This document shows positions 1 through 10,839 of a DNA stretch of 64,000 nt, piece after piece (the stretch's first letter is position 1; each line of letters begins with the position of its first letter). Source of the stretch: Bacteroidales bacterium (GTDB lineage: Bacteria > Bacteroidota > Bacteroidia > Bacteroidales > Muribaculaceae); assembly GCA_015060975.1 (NCBI GenBank), contig SUXI01000005.1, forward strand, positions 119,810 through 183,809, in the 5' to 3' direction. Under the pieces are notes generated by a model. It did no database searches and had not been told where the DNA came from. It saw nothing but the letters and a program-made list of their open reading frames with translations. The translations under genes and the position numbers were made by a program.

Positions 1-3000
1 TCGGTTTGAGCACTGTTGAATAGTGTGCCTTCGGTCGATTCACCCGGAACTCCTTCGTAGTTTACTGTAACGTATGCAATAAAATCACGTTTTTCGCAGT
101 TATCATCAACCGCATCAACATTTTTCACTTTATAACTGAATGTATGATATTCTTTCAACTCGCCATTCTCGATAACGGTATAAGTGGTATATGTCAAACC
201 ATCTATAATATTGCCCGATGCATCTGAGATTGTTCCATCAGCATTTAATATCACAGCATTCTCACCGGTCAAGTCAAATGTGATTTCTGCAACTTTACCA
301 TCATTTCCATCTTCTGCACCATTATTCTTTTCTTCAACATCATAAATCGACATTGTATAGCCTTGAATTTGATAGAAATTACCTCCCGATGTACCATAAT
401 TTTCCACCTCACTCCACGACGCTGTCGCATCATACCGAAGAATGTCGATATTCTTTTCATTTTCAGTTGCATATTGAGGCTCAATCGACAATTCCACTTG
501 TGTAGGCGGGAACATTGTATTAGGAGTTAAGATATATTTACCAAACATCACACCGGGGCGATATGTATAGATATAAGCATAGTCGGTCATACCATCTTTG
601 TTTTCATCGATAATATTTCCATTGTCATCTTTGGCTTGCTCTGCATATATCCATAGACCGTTTGTTTCGGTTGCATCGGTATTTGCTTTACCTGTGTACC
701 ATTGAGCAGTAGGAATAATATCGGTCATATCGGCGTTTGCGGCACCATTATTAGTCCAAGAGCCGTCATTATTTTCTGTAAAGCGGTTAGCCATACCCAC
801 AAGGAACGAACCGGTGTTACCTGGATATTGACCTTGGGGAACAACCAAAAATAACTCGTTATTAAACTCAAACGTAGTACCACCGATAGTGTTTACAAAT
901 GTGCTTGACTCATAAATTGCACGTTCTTTTGCCGATTGCTTTTGAGTTGTTCCATCACCCGAAAGCAATGAATACACATTTGTCAATTGTTCATACACAT
1001 ACTCTTCTCCGGCACGACCTTCACAGTTCACAGGGAATGCGTAGTTTTCTGTTGCGTATGTAAAGTTAGGATTTGTTCCATCTTCGGTGAATTTAATCCA
1101 ACTTTCCACTTCAACATAGGGATCGTATTCAACCTTTTTAAGTTTTACACGGAACACTGTTTTTGACACCATCGGAGCCATATAAAGATAGCACTCATCG
1201 TCATTATATAAATCGCCTTGAGCAGAGAAATAATCTACACGACCGGGCAATGTGGGATCACCGGCACGCAATGATTCATCTACCGCCGACGCTTCTAAAT
1301 CAGCAACAAGAGATGCCGGCAAATCAAATGAGCCATGCCAATTTTCGTCAAAATTATGAAACTCTATTGAAGAACAAACAAGTGCATAATTGTTATTATC
1401 TTCCCATGAGTTTTCATTCCAACTCCATCCGGTTCTCAAACCACGAGTTAAGAATGTCCCGCTTTCATCTACAGCAATACACTGATTTTCACGGTGATAA
1501 CTTACAAGTGGACGACGTTCAATTGGATTCGCAACCACAACATTATTTTCTTGAGGATATGCCGAAGGATATTTTTCTTTATCATCGGGAATTTCTTTAC
1601 GTGGGTCATCACCCAAGAATCGCAAAATTCCACCTTTCAATGTTGTTGATGTTGATTGCGGATTATGTTGAAATTTATCAGCTGTATTATCATTTGTATA
1701 TTGAGCAATATACCAACATCCATTATAAAATACCCCTTGACGATAACAGTCGGGCTCACTGTAAAAGTTAGGGAACTCAGTAGCATCAGGAACTACATAT
1801 CCATCATAACCGGCATAATCATCTCCCTCTTTACCCACAATTTTATATTCATATACTTTTGATATACTATATCGAGGTTTCGACCAATCGCGAGTTGCAA
1901 TTGTCACATCTTTATCTTCATTTTGAGCATAATTTGAATATTTTGAAGGAATTGTCACTCCCGGATATGCCGCCTCAATATGATATTTATAAGTAGCACC
2001 CGACACACATGTAGTATCTACATAATTTGACCCACCTATCTCCAACAACTCGCCATCACGAAGATTTATCACATTGCCATCTCTTATTACATTGTAATGA
2101 TGTGGTTGACAGCCATATCCATGCCATTCATTCCACAATAATGACACTATACAATAACCTTCGTTATCTTTCACCGGATCGACATCTACCCATATAGGTG
2201 TAGATGGCATAAAATCAGGTGTAAATACCGAAGAGGTCGCTTCATTTCCAAGTACGCCATTGTCATATACGGGAATCACCTTATAGGTATATGAACGTGA
2301 GTAATATTTACGTTCATCATTTTCAAGAACAGTAGCCCAGCACACATCATCGTGAGTGATTGATGTGCTTGTAGTTTCTCCAATCTTAGCCCAATCGCTT
2401 GAAACAGTTGTACCCGCACCATTTATATAAGACGATTTATAGTAAACAATATAACTTTTGGCATTTGCAGGCGCAGTCCATGATATTGTCGCATCTTGGC
2501 GCCCGATATAGTTCAAATTATTATTGCATTTTACCGATATATTTGAAACCGGAGTTTTATCGGGTGTTGCAACTATCGGATAACTATACACCCCTACACC
2601 GGGAATAAAACCATATACACATGCATTATATTCATCAACAACCACCGCATTAAGGCTATGATGAATGTGATTATTTTTTGATGGCACATAAATAGTCTCA
2701 TTAGTTGAAATCACTGATTTTGCAGTCATATCATAAAATGTAATTTCTCGATATGGGCTATAATCATACGCCTCATCAAGGCTATTGTAAACCAAAATTT
2801 CATGACCACTTAACGTAAATACAGCAACTTGAGGGCTATAGCTATCAGTTACCACCGGAGTTGAATCCCAATTAATTGATTTACCATCGGCACTCAAAGT
2901 ACCTCGATATATTGATTGTGGAGTAGTCGTTCCTGTAGATTCATCGTAGGCCGAAGTAGAATAAATAATTTTATTACCTCCATATTGCTTTACAAAAGTA

Positions 3001-3719
3001 TAGCAACTTGCAGGATTTATTCCATTTGCCAATGGAGATGTATATAAATCTTTTGCAGTCACAACTCCATTTACGATTGTATAACGAGCTATTTTTGTCG
3101 ATTCAGCGGCAATCCATATATAACCGGTTCCATTTACACCATCTCCACACGCACTCATTAAATATGCCTTGTTTTGCATCCATTTTTCCAAAGGATCAAG
3201 ATTTATAGTTTTCTTTACCCCGGGAACGCCTAATGCAGGGCGTTCGGTATAGTATGCAAATGTGTGAATACCAACTTCCCAGTCTAAAGTGGTTGTTGGG
3301 TCAGAGCCTCGCATAGTATGAGTCCAAAGAGTTCCAGCATCATCGGACGCAATAGCCGGGCCCATGTAAAAATATTCAGCAGTAGAGCCATAGCGAGATA
3401 CCGGATATATCGTTGGTGAATTTCCGCCCGAAAATGTTTCAGCAACAACATTTGAACCCGATTTATAAATCTTATAGCCTTTGGTGCAATACTGTAAATC
3501 GGGGTGCATATCAGAAATTGTAGTAGGAGCAGGGAGAGTGAATATCGCACCATCTGTTACTGCTGTTTGCGAATATTTTGCACCTACTGTATATGATGTT
3601 TCTGAAAATACAAGCCAATCTCTTGATTCAACTGTAAACGTTTGTGCAGATGCATTTGTCGCAAATGCCAATATGCTCAAAAATAAAAGATAGTGATTAA
3701 ACAATTTTGTAATTTTCAT
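1..3719 (-). CDS. Very large secreted protein with fibronectin-III-like domain (C-terminus outside window)
   Basis: An uninterrupted minus-strand frame runs from an ATG at 3719 off the left edge (about 1239 codons visible). The ORF track lacks it because no stop lies inside the window and lists only shadows in other frames. The N-terminus is a signal peptide (MKITKLFNHYLLFLSILAFA, then ATNASAQ). The first ~370 residues look like a beta-rich, possibly propeller-like domain. A fibronectin-III-like module follows near residues 385-480 (ISWTAPANAKSYIVYYKS). The rest is rich in Asn, Asp, Gly and aromatic residues, as in Bacteroidota surface proteins. The role is probably at the cell surface or extracellular; no catalytic motif was recognised. 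It lies just beyond the gpmI terminator, and no clear TAnnTTTG promoter was found. A T9SS sorting tail like that of the 5607 gene may exist outside the window. The coding call is firm; the function is unknown. Confidence 0.88.
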   Translation of the reverse strand, partial: MKITKLFNHYLLFLSILAFATNASAQTFTVESRDWLVFSETSYTVGAKYSQTAVTDGAIFTLPAPTTISDMHPDLQYCTKGYKIYKSGSNVVAETFSGGNSPTIYPVSRYGSTAEYFYMGPAIASDDAGTLWTHTMRGSDPTTTLDWEVGIHTFAYYTERPALGVPGVKKTINLDPLEKWMQNKAYLMSACGDGVNGTGYIWIAAESTKIARYTIVNGVVTAKDLYTSPLANGINPASCYTFVKQYGGNKIIYSTSAYDESTGTTTPQSIYRGTLSADGKSINWDSTPVVTDSYSPQVAVFTLSGHEILVYNSLDEAYDYSPYREITFYDMTAKSVISTNETIYVPSKNNHIHHSLNAVVVDEYNACVYGFIPGVGVYSYPIVATPDKTPVSNISVKCNNNLNYIGRQDATISWTAPANAKSYIVYYKSSYINGAGTTVSSDWAKIGETTSTSITHDDVCWATVLENDERKYYSRSYTYKVIPVYDNGVLGNEATSSVFTPDFMPSTPIWVDVDPVKDNEGYCIVSLLWNEWHGYGCQPHHYNVIRDGNVINLRDGELLEIGGSNYVDTTCVSGATYKYHIEAAYPGVTIPSKYSNYAQNEDKDVTIATRDWSKPRYSISKVYEYKIVGKEGDDYAGYDGYVVPDATEFPNFYSEPDCYRQGVFYNGCWYIAQYTNDNTADKFQHNPQSTSTTLKGGILRFLGDDPRKEIPDDKEKYPSAYPQENNVVVANPIERRPLVSYHRENQCIAVDESGTFLTRGLRTGWSWNENSWEDNNNYALVCSSIEFHNFDENWHGSFDLPASLVADLEASAVDESLRAGDPTLPGRVDYFSAQGDLYNDDECYLYMAPMVSKTVFRVKLKKVEYDPYVEVESWIKFTEDGTNPNFTYATENYAFPVNCEGRAGEEYVYEQLTNVYSLLSGDGTTQKQSAKERAIYESSTFVNTIGGTTFEFNNELFLVVPQGQYPGNTGSFLVGMANRFTENNDGSWTNNGAANADMTDIIPTAQWYTGKANTDATETNGLWIYAEQAKDDNGNIIDENKDGMTDYAYIYTYRPGVMFGKYILTPNTMFPPTQVELSIEPQYATENEKNIDILRYDATASWSEVENYGTSGGNFYQIQGYTMSIYDVEEKNNGAEDGNDGKVAEITFDLTGENAVILNADGTISDASGNIIDGLTYTTYTVIENGELKEYHTFSYKVKNVDAVDDNCEKRDFIAYVTVNYEGVPGESTEGTLFNSAQT

Positions 3720-3803
3720 AATATATGTATTATAACTAAAATTTTACCTACTAATCACAAGGGTTGCCCCTCTATTAAATTTTGTTAACTATATATGTTA
3801 AAC

Positions 3804-3835
3804 TTTAGCGGAGCATCTTAAAATACTCCGCTAAA
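3804..3835 (-). terminator. Terminator of gpmI
   Basis: A 10-bp perfect stem (TTTAGCGGAG / CTCCGCTAAA) with a 12-nt loop lies 15 nt past the gpmI stop. It separates gpmI from the large secreted-protein gene downstream on the same strand. Confidence 0.7.
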
Positions 3836-3849
3836 TATATTGAAGCCTA

Positions 3850-5364
3850 TTAGCTTATGAGATTTTTACCTGTCATCTCGGCAGGTTGTTCAATGCCCAT
3901 GATGTGAAGAATAGTAGGCGCCACATCGGCAAGAATACCATCGGCAACCTTAGCATCATTATTAGCAGTCACATACACACAAGGCACGGGGTTGAGTGAG
4001 TGTGCGGTGTTTGGTGTGCCGTCGGCATTGACTGCGTTATCGGCATTACCATGGTCGGCAATGATGATAACTTCATAGTCGGCATCCTTAGCAGCTTCAA
4101 CAGTTTCTTTGACACATTCGTCAACTGCTTTCACCGCTTTTTCGATTGCTTCATAGATACCTGTGTGACCCACCATATCACCATTAGCATAGTTCACAAC
4201 GATGAAATCAAATTTTTCTGACTTGATAGCCTCAACCAATTTATCTTTCACTTCGTAAGCACTCATCTCGGGCTTAAGGTCGTAGGTAGCAACTTTAGGA
4301 GAAGCCACAAGGATACGTTCTTCACCTTCGTAAGGAGTTTCACGACCACCATTGAAGAAGAATGTAACGTGAGCATATTTTTCAGTCTCAGCGATGTGAA
4401 GTTGTGATTTGTTGAGCAAAGAGAGATATTCGCCAAGAGTGTTTGACACATTTTCTTTGTCGAAAAGAATGTGAACACCTTTGAATGATGCATCGTATGG
4501 AGTCATACAATAGTATTGCAATCCGGGGATTGTCATCATACCTTCTTCGGGCATATCTTGTTGAGTCAACACGATAGTCAATTCTTTAGCACGGTCGTTG
4601 CGGTAGTTATAGAAAATCACCACATCGCCTTCTTTTATGCGACCATCAACATTGGCGTTAACGATAGGTTTCACAAATTCATCGGTAACATCAGCGTCGT
4701 AAGATGCTTGCATAGCGGCAACCATATCGGTAGCTTTTTCGCCAACACCGTTAACCAACAAGTCGTAGGCTTCTTTTACACGTTCCCAACGTTTGTCACG
4801 GTCCATTGCGTAGTAACGGCCGATGATTGAAGCAACCACACCTGCCGATTCCGCGCAGTGGTTTTGAAGTTGTTCGATAAAGCCTTTACCGCTACGAGGG
4901 TCGGTGTCGCGACCGTCCATAAAGCAGTGGATAAATACTTTGTCGAGTTCATAATGCTTAGCGATATCGCAAAGCGCATATACATGTTCGAGTGAAGAGT
5001 GCACACCACCATCAGAGGTCAAGCCCATGAAGTGGATTGATTTGCCATTTTCTTTTGCATAAGAGAATGCACTCTTAATTTCAGGATTTTCAAGAATTGA
5101 ACCATCTTTGCATGCTTTGTTGATTTTCACAAGGTCTTGATAAAGCACGCGACCGGCACCAATGTTAAGGTGACCTACTTCAGAGTTACCCATTTGTCCG
5201 TCGGGCAAACCTACGTTTTCACCACTCGCTTGAAGTTGCGAATTGGGATATGTTTTAATCAAATAATCCCAATAAGGAGTGGGAGTAGAATAAATCACAT
5301 CTCCTTTTGATTTATTACCGATTCCCCAACCATCGAGAATCATCAATAACGCTTTTTTTGCCAT
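3850..5364 (-). CDS. gpmI: 2,3-bisphosphoglycerate-independent phosphoglycerate mutase
   Basis: This cytosolic glycolytic enzyme interconverts 3- and 2-phosphoglycerate using two Mn ions. At 504 residues it is the usual family length. The N-terminal metal site (LDGWG, residues 10-14) and the phosphorylated Ser61 in [10 protein letters not shown] are present. The phosphatase-like C-terminal half has ADHGN and a histidine-containing TAHSLNPVP segment. The start is ATG at 5364, followed by [14 protein letters not shown], and a TACCTTTG promoter element lies about 50 nt upstream. It is transcribed divergently from the secreted-protein gene at 5607 and ends at a strong hairpin. It appears to be a single-gene transcript. 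Confidence 0.97.
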   Translation of the reverse strand: MAKKALLMILDGWGIGNKSKGDVIYSTPTPYWDYLIKTYPNSQLQASGENVGLPDGQMGNSEVGHLNIGAGRVLYQDLVKINKACKDGSILENPEIKSAFSYAKENGKSIHFMGLTSDGGVHSSLEHVYALCDIAKHYELDKVFIHCFMDGRDTDPRSGKGFIEQLQNHCAESAGVVASIIGRYYAMDRDKRWERVKEAYDLLVNGVGEKATDMVAAMQASYDADVTDEFVKPIVNANVDGRIKEGDVVIFYNYRNDRAKELTIVLTQQDMPEEGMMTIPGLQYYCMTPYDASFKGVHILFDKENVSNTLGEYLSLLNKSQLHIAETEKYAHVTFFFNGGRETPYEGEERILVASPKVATYDLKPEMSAYEVKDKLVEAIKSEKFDFIVVNYANGDMVGHTGIYEAIEKAVKAVDECVKETVEAAKDADYEVIIIADHGNADNAVNADGTPNTAHSLNPVPCVYVTANNDAKVADGILADVAPTILHIMGIEQPAEMTGKNLIS

Positions 5365-5415
5365 AGTTTTTATATCTATATTTATTGTTTTTTATTTCAT
5401 AAAAATTTCAGAGTG

Positions 5416-5423
5416 CAAAGGTA
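5416..5423 (-). promoter_or_regulatory. -7 element for gpmI
   Basis: TACCTTTG on the minus strand matches the Bacteroidota TAnnTTTG consensus, 52 nt before the gpmI start. No convincing -33 TTTG was seen. Confidence 0.55.
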
Positions 5424-5550
5424 CAAAAAATCCGCCACATAATAAACCATTTCCTCCAACAAAAAGATTATCGTTTTACTATAAATCTACTATAAATCAG
5501 CCATATTGAAGTTTTTTAAGAAAATTACACATTTTATCATTTTTAATCAA

Positions 5551-5558
5551 TATATTTG
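5551..5558 (+). promoter_or_regulatory. -7 element for the 5607 gene
   Basis: TATATTTG matches TAnnTTTG, 49 nt before the ATG at 5607. The upstream region is AT-rich without a clear -33 box. Confidence 0.55.
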
Positions 5559-5606
5559 CATTAAATATCATAAAAACATAACATTTCATATATAAATGCT
5601 CCTATT

Positions 5607-8600
5607 ATGAAAAAATTATTCACTTTTTTATTGGCATTGTTGTTATGTGCGTTCTACAGCAAAGCCGAAATTTATCTCATCAGTAGCAATGCCACCGAAC
5701 CAGGCAAACCTATTGCCCATAACGAGCGATGGTTTACTGTTGGAGAAAATGCATTCGCCGATTTTAACTCTTTACTGGCAAATGCCGAAGAAAACTCCAC
5801 TGTTTATGTTGCCGACGGCTCTTACTCTGACGATATCACAATAGAAATCAATGGTTTAATTTTCTTAGGAAACAACGCATTTAATGACTGGACCGGGACT
5901 CGCAAAGAAGAATCAACAATCACCGGTACGATATATATAAAAGCCTCGAATGTAACAATCAACGGCTTTAAATTTACCGAGGGAGGACGCATAGAATCAA
6001 CTGCCGGCACAAATGCAGCGCCTTTAAGTGGCATCAAAGTATTATACAATTATTTTACCGGCTCAACAGTGAAACGCTCTACTTCAACGCCACTCGTTGA
6101 GATAGGCAATATTATTGCTGATGCCAATGCAAATGCCGTCTCATCACAATGCCGTTATAAGAACTGCGAAGCGTCACACAACCATTTTGTGGGCGACGCC
6201 TCTCACTATGCCAACTGCATTAGTTTCGGCGGAGCATTCGGCACGACTAAAGTAATTGACAACTATTTCTACGATGGAGGCACAAGCGTGTATTTCGCTA
6301 ACGCACAAGGCACACTCAACATCAATAACAATGTATTCAAGAATGTAGGCAAAACCACCTATTCCGCTCCCGACGGAGGCAGCAAAGGTGACTTCTGCAT
6401 CGGTCTTTACCGCAGCGGATATGCCAACTCCACAACTGCAAATATCGTAGCTAATGAGTTTGACAATTGTTATGGTCAAACATCTTTATTCCCATTAATC
6501 CGTGTTTACCAAGGCAATTCGGGGGGAACCGACCAAGTGAAAGCTGTGGGGTATAAAATCAACATCAATGAGAATACATTTAAAAACAAAACTACCGTTC
6601 TACCCTCCTCAAGTCACAATCAAGCAGGAGAAAAATTGTTGTTATACAACGACAAAGGTACCGGTGGAGGTATCATCTTCAACCTCGCAAACAACCACTA
6701 CGATAATCGTTTCTACAAATTTGCATGGGTCACTCTCAATGACGGTCAAGGCATTCGCGAAATATACGCCAATCAATTCACACGATTTGACATAGGAGGG
6801 AAGATGTCAACTTTCGGCACCAGCACATTAACCGGCACCGATGTAACAAATCACGCCACCGCCGTATCATTGGGTGCGGTTACCGTTATCCAGAGTTTCG
6901 ACATCGACCCCGTTACCGGCGACATGTATTTTATTCAGAAGATGAACTCTTCGCGCAATACATCATACAACTCTCTATATGGTCTTGACTCTAATCATGA
7001 CGGATTGACCGTTACACGCGTGCCATGTACTAATATCAACGGATATGCTTATACCTATAGCACTGCCATTCAATCAATGGAGATAGGTTATGGCGGACAC
7101 GGCACAAACATGTGCTTTGTTCGCGACAAAAATGGTCAAGGTTGGCTATGGAGTGGCGGTAAAGCAACAATTAAAAGTGGTGATGATACATCGGGGGCTA
7201 CAGCCCGATGGAAATTTGCCAGCGGAAAAGACATAAACCTCGATGGCACCGGCAACACCGATAGCGGAGTGGAATACTTCAACGTATCAGGCTCGAATGA
7301 CTACCCCGCTTGCGACGAAAACTCTCGCTACCTATGTGTACGCACAAGCGGTTCGGGCATCAACACTTATCGCATATACGATTTGGACGATGCTCTTGAT
7401 GGGACAAAGACACTACACAAAACAGTTCAACTAACAAAGGGAGAATTTGCACAATCTGATATCTCAGGCGATGACGGATATAACACTTGGGACTTCCAAA
7501 GTTTCGACATCAACGGAGACTACATATATGTGCTTGAAGGTTGTAGCGAAGAAAACAGCAACACAATCACATCGGGAGACCCTACTCTTGTCATAACCTG
7601 CTTCAACTGGCGCACAAACGAATATTGCTATCGCAAACGTCTCAACTATGGCCGCATCAACAATCTGTTTGGCGAGCCTGAGGGTATGGTTCTCCGCTTC
7701 GACCAATATGGCCATGCCAACCTGTTTGTTGCAGTAGTAAATGGCCCATCGGGCTCACGTAAAGCTAATGTATATAAATATATAATCGACTATCACACCG
7801 GATATGACGATGCAAATGCAAAAGCAACTAACCAAGGTGACGACACCAATACTACCGCTCATTTCGGCAACGACTATCCTGCAATATCATACTCATGCGA
7901 CACTCAGGAGTTGGATTTTAATGTGACATCATTGAGCGAAAATCCTTCTCAATCAATAACTATTACAAATGGCGAATATAATTACGGTCAATGGTATGGA
8001 GTCATTACCGGCGAAGACGGCGATGCGTTTACAGTGAACACAGCATCTAACAATACATTCTCAACTTCTGCAACCGCAACTGTCACATTCACCCCAAAAG
8101 CAAATAAATCGACTTATAGTGCTTACATTCGACTTTTCTCGCCTCTTGCTTCCTCCAGTGTAGAATCAAATGACATTGTAATACCTATAACAGCGACTTA
8201 CTCGGGAGGAAATACTCCTGCCATTCCTGTTATCAAAACAAGCACTACCATAGTGTCATTATCAACCATTGTAGGGACTGAGGCATCTAAAAGCATCACA
8301 CTTCAAGGATACGATCTTACAAACGACATCATTCTATCGATAAGTGGCGAAGACTCCAACCAATTCAGCCTAAGTAGCAACTCGCTATCGAGCTCCGGCG
8401 GAAGCGTTACGATATATTACAACCCAACGTCAAATGGAACTCACAGCGCAACCCTCACCGCATCGTCAATCGATGCCGATGATGTTGAAATCACAATATC
8501 GGGCACTGCAAAAGATGCACCCACTGTAGTTACCGGCTACACTCTTACACAAGATTGGGCTCATACATCAGGACACCTCACCGCCGGAACAAATACACGT

Positions 8601-9659
8601 TGGGCAACCGGCTTCGACGGCAAAATATACATCAACGACCACGCTAATTCAATGCTCTATTATTGGAGTGCCAACGGATTAACCAATACTAATATCGCAT
8701 CTGCAGCCGGCACCGCTATCACTAGCGACGATGCCGGAAACATCATCGTTTCAACATCAATGTATGCAGCAGGAAACACAGCAATGAAAGTGCTACCGGC
8801 AAATGGAACGGCTTTCCAAGAGTTGACAATCACATTGCCCGAAGGCATAACTGCCAATCAAATGCAATATATCGGCAAAGCGATCGGCAATATTATGAGT
8901 GCCGAAGGAGGTGCTATATTTATCTTCCCAAAAGATGCTACTGCTGTGGCTAAAATTATCATCGAAAATGGAGTACAAACATCATCCACAAAAATCGATG
9001 TGACATCCATCACTGCCGATGCGCAATCTATTGCCATTCCGTTAACTAACGACATTACCAGCAACGACATTGTAGCCCGCGTGCGTGGTTCTAAGCACTT
9101 CTATTTTAACAATGGCTCCGGATTTGTGGCATATCCCGACAACGGCATCAACACCACTCAAGGTGGCACTGTATTCACTCTTAACGGCACATTATATAAT
9201 GTGCAACCAATAGGGAGCATAGCCTACGTTGACGGATTCCAAATTGTTGACATCGCAAACAACTCAATCGTTGCAACTCACGACGCCCAATTCACAACTG
9301 CAGCAACCGCCCCTAACCCCAATTGCATTTCCGTTGAAGTTTTAGGAGCGACAGAGGCTCGCATTTATCAATATGTGCCCGGTCAACTTGCTGCTCAATA
9401 CACTTTAAAGTTTACAACCACAGACATTGAAAATGTAGTAATGGAGAATAATGACAGAATGAATATTATAAACAGAGACAACACCTTATATATCACCAAT
9501 ATTGATGTCGCCACAGTTGCCATATACTCTATCAACGGCTCAATGGTTGCATACGATAACGACAACAATATAGATATTTCAAGATTGAATGGCGCATATA
9601 TTGTTATCGCAAAAACTATCGATGGAAACACTCTCGCCTCAAAAGTAATCATCAAATAA
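5607..9659 (+). CDS. Secreted mosaic protein: beta-helix, propeller-like region, two Ig-like modules, T9SS-type tail
   Basis: 1350 residues starting with a signal peptide (MKKLFTFLLALLLCAFYSKA). Residues ~20-400 resemble a right-handed parallel beta-helix: repeated short strands with Asn ladders such as NVTINGFKFTEGG, as in pectate-lyase-like folds. Residues ~410-740 look like a beta-propeller (SMEIGYGGHG, TYRIYDLDDAL). Two choice-of-anchor-D/ASH-like Ig modules follow at ~765-870 and ~885-970, then a second propeller-like segment (TGFDGKIYINDHANSMLYYW). The last ~70 residues (VAIYSINGSMV ... GAYIVIAKTIDG) match the layout of a type IX secretion sorting domain. It is therefore probably exported and held at the surface. 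The helix could bind or cleave polysaccharide, but I saw no certain catalytic residues. It has its own promoter and terminator. Domain limits are approximate. Confidence 0.9.
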   Translation: MKKLFTFLLALLLCAFYSKAEIYLISSNATEPGKPIAHNERWFTVGENAFADFNSLLANAEENSTVYVADGSYSDDITIEINGLIFLGNNAFNDWTGTRKEESTITGTIYIKASNVTINGFKFTEGGRIESTAGTNAAPLSGIKVLYNYFTGSTVKRSTSTPLVEIGNIIADANANAVSSQCRYKNCEASHNHFVGDASHYANCISFGGAFGTTKVIDNYFYDGGTSVYFANAQGTLNINNNVFKNVGKTTYSAPDGGSKGDFCIGLYRSGYANSTTANIVANEFDNCYGQTSLFPLIRVYQGNSGGTDQVKAVGYKININENTFKNKTTVLPSSSHNQAGEKLLLYNDKGTGGGIIFNLANNHYDNRFYKFAWVTLNDGQGIREIYANQFTRFDIGGKMSTFGTSTLTGTDVTNHATAVSLGAVTVIQSFDIDPVTGDMYFIQKMNSSRNTSYNSLYGLDSNHDGLTVTRVPCTNINGYAYTYSTAIQSMEIGYGGHGTNMCFVRDKNGQGWLWSGGKATIKSGDDTSGATARWKFASGKDINLDGTGNTDSGVEYFNVSGSNDYPACDENSRYLCVRTSGSGINTYRIYDLDDALDGTKTLHKTVQLTKGEFAQSDISGDDGYNTWDFQSFDINGDYIYVLEGCSEENSNTITSGDPTLVITCFNWRTNEYCYRKRLNYGRINNLFGEPEGMVLRFDQYGHANLFVAVVNGPSGSRKANVYKYIIDYHTGYDDANAKATNQGDDTNTTAHFGNDYPAISYSCDTQELDFNVTSLSENPSQSITITNGEYNYGQWYGVITGEDGDAFTVNTASNNTFSTSATATVTFTPKANKSTYSAYIRLFSPLASSSVESNDIVIPITATYSGGNTPAIPVIKTSTTIVSLSTIVGTEASKSITLQGYDLTNDIILSISGEDSNQFSLSSNSLSSSGGSVTIYYNPTSNGTHSATLTASSIDADDVEITISGTAKDAPTVVTGYTLTQDWAHTSGHLTAGTNTRWATGFDGKIYINDHANSMLYYWSANGLTNTNIASAAGTAITSDDAGNIIVSTSMYAAGNTAMKVLPANGTAFQELTITLPEGITANQMQYIGKAIGNIMSAEGGAIFIFPKDATAVAKIIIENGVQTSSTKIDVTSITADAQSIAIPLTNDITSNDIVARVRGSKHFYFNNGSGFVAYPDNGINTTQGGTVFTLNGTLYNVQPIGSIAYVDGFQIVDIANNSIVATHDAQFTTAATAPNPNCISVEVLGATEARIYQYVPGQLAAQYTLKFTTTDIENVVMENNDRMNIINRDNTLYITNIDVATVAIYSINGSMVAYDNDNNIDISRLNGAYIVIAKTIDGNTLASKVIIK

Positions 9660-9681
9660 CATTTTTTCACTACACATTCCA

Positions 9682-9715
9682 AACCACCCTAAACCTTAGG
9701 CTAAGGGTGGTTTTA
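9682..9715 (+). terminator. Terminator of the 5607 gene
   Basis: Stem AACCACCCT / AGGGTGGTT followed by TTTATTTTA, about 20 nt past the stop. Confidence 0.75.
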
Positions 9716-9786
9716 TTTTAAAGATAAATTCATCAAAAATAAAAACATTTTTATATGATAATTGGTTTTTAATTAAGATTTAATTA

Positions 9787-9794
9787 TATCTTTG
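9787..9794 (+). promoter_or_regulatory. -7 element for the ROK kinase
   Basis: TATCTTTG lies 36 nt upstream of the ATG at 9831, with a TTGG about 21 nt further upstream as a possible -33 box. Confidence 0.6.
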
Positions 9795-9830
9795 TGATAC
9801 GATTTTAGTTTTAATTAAAAAATATAAATT

Positions 9831-10790
9831 ATGAGCAAACCTTATGTTATAGGTATCGATATAGGCGGTACCAATACTGTTTTTGGAATTGTGGACGCGA
9901 GAGGAATGGTAGTCGCAAGTTCTTCAATCAAGACTCAAAAGCACAACAACATCAACGATTATATCGATGAGTTATATACCGAGACCATGCGCCTTGTTGA
10001 TGCTTGTGATGCCGAAGGTAAAATACATGGCATAGGAATAGGCGCACCCAACGCCAATTATTTCACCGGAGTCATTGAAGATGGCGTGAACTTGCCTTGG
10101 GCCACGCCCATACCATTGGCCAAACTCGTATCTGACAAATTTGGCATCCCCGTTGCAATCACAAACGACGCAAACGCCGCCGCTATCGGCGAAATGACAT
10201 ACGGAGCAGCCCGAGGTATGAAAGACTTTATAATGATCACACTTGGCACAGGCGTGGGTAGCGGTATCGTCATCAATGGGCAAATGGTATATGGGCACGA
10301 TGGTTTCGCAGGCGAATTGGGACACGTTATCATGAAACGAAACAACGGACGTCTTTGTGGCTGCGGTCGCACCGGTTGCCTTGAGGCTTACTGCTCAGCT
10401 ACCGGGGTTGCTCGCACCGCTCGTGAGTTTCTCGAAAGTCGTAACGAGCCCTCTAAATTACGAGACATCCCAACCGAAGACATCACCTCTAAGGATGTTT
10501 ACGATGCTGCGATAGCTGGTGACAAATTGGCTAAAGATGTATTTGAGTTTACCGGTAAAATTTTAGGCGAAGCTCTTGCCGATTTCACCGTATTCTCATC
10601 ACCTCAAGCGTTCATCTTATTTGGCGGATTGGCAAAATCAGGCGACTTGCTTTTGAAACCCCTACGCAACTCTTTAGATAAAAACATGATGGGTATCTTC
10701 AAAAACAAAGTCAAGATTCTTGTATCGGAACTTAAAGAAGCCGACGCCGCAGTATTAGGTGCATCTGCACTTGGCTGGGAAGCAAAATAA
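9831..10790 (+). CDS. ROK-family sugar kinase (probable glucokinase)
   Basis: 319 residues. The N-terminus has the ASKHA phosphate-binding motif (GIDIGGTNTVFGIVD). The second phosphate loop (ITLGTGVGSGIVING) follows. The ROK zinc signature GHVIMKRNNGRLCGCGRTGC then Leu-Glu lies near residues 165-187, with the GH and three-Cys pattern intact. There is no N-terminal helix-turn-helix, so this is a kinase rather than a NagC/XylR-type repressor. The likely reaction is ATP-dependent phosphorylation of glucose or a related hexose in the cytosol. The exact sugar cannot be read from the sequence. It is monocistronic, with its own promoter and a hairpin terminator at 10840. Confidence 0.93.
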   Translation: MSKPYVIGIDIGGTNTVFGIVDARGMVVASSSIKTQKHNNINDYIDELYTETMRLVDACDAEGKIHGIGIGAPNANYFTGVIEDGVNLPWATPIPLAKLVSDKFGIPVAITNDANAAAIGEMTYGAARGMKDFIMITLGTGVGSGIVINGQMVYGHDGFAGELGHVIMKRNNGRLCGCGRTGCLEAYCSATGVARTAREFLESRNEPSKLRDIPTEDITSKDVYDAAIAGDKLAKDVFEFTGKILGEALADFTVFSSPQAFILFGGLAKSGDLLLKPLRNSLDKNMMGIFKNKVKILVSELKEADAAVLGASALGWEAK

Positions 10791-10839
10791 CCCACTCCAC
10801 ACTTTATACTGTTTAATTCATTTTTAACAACAAAAAAAC

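Noticed and set aside
1163-1771. Plus-strand 202-residue ORF
   Set aside because: It is a shadow of the large minus-strand secreted-protein frame, which is continuous through the region and has a signal peptide. The plus translation is rich in His/Met with no recognisable motif.
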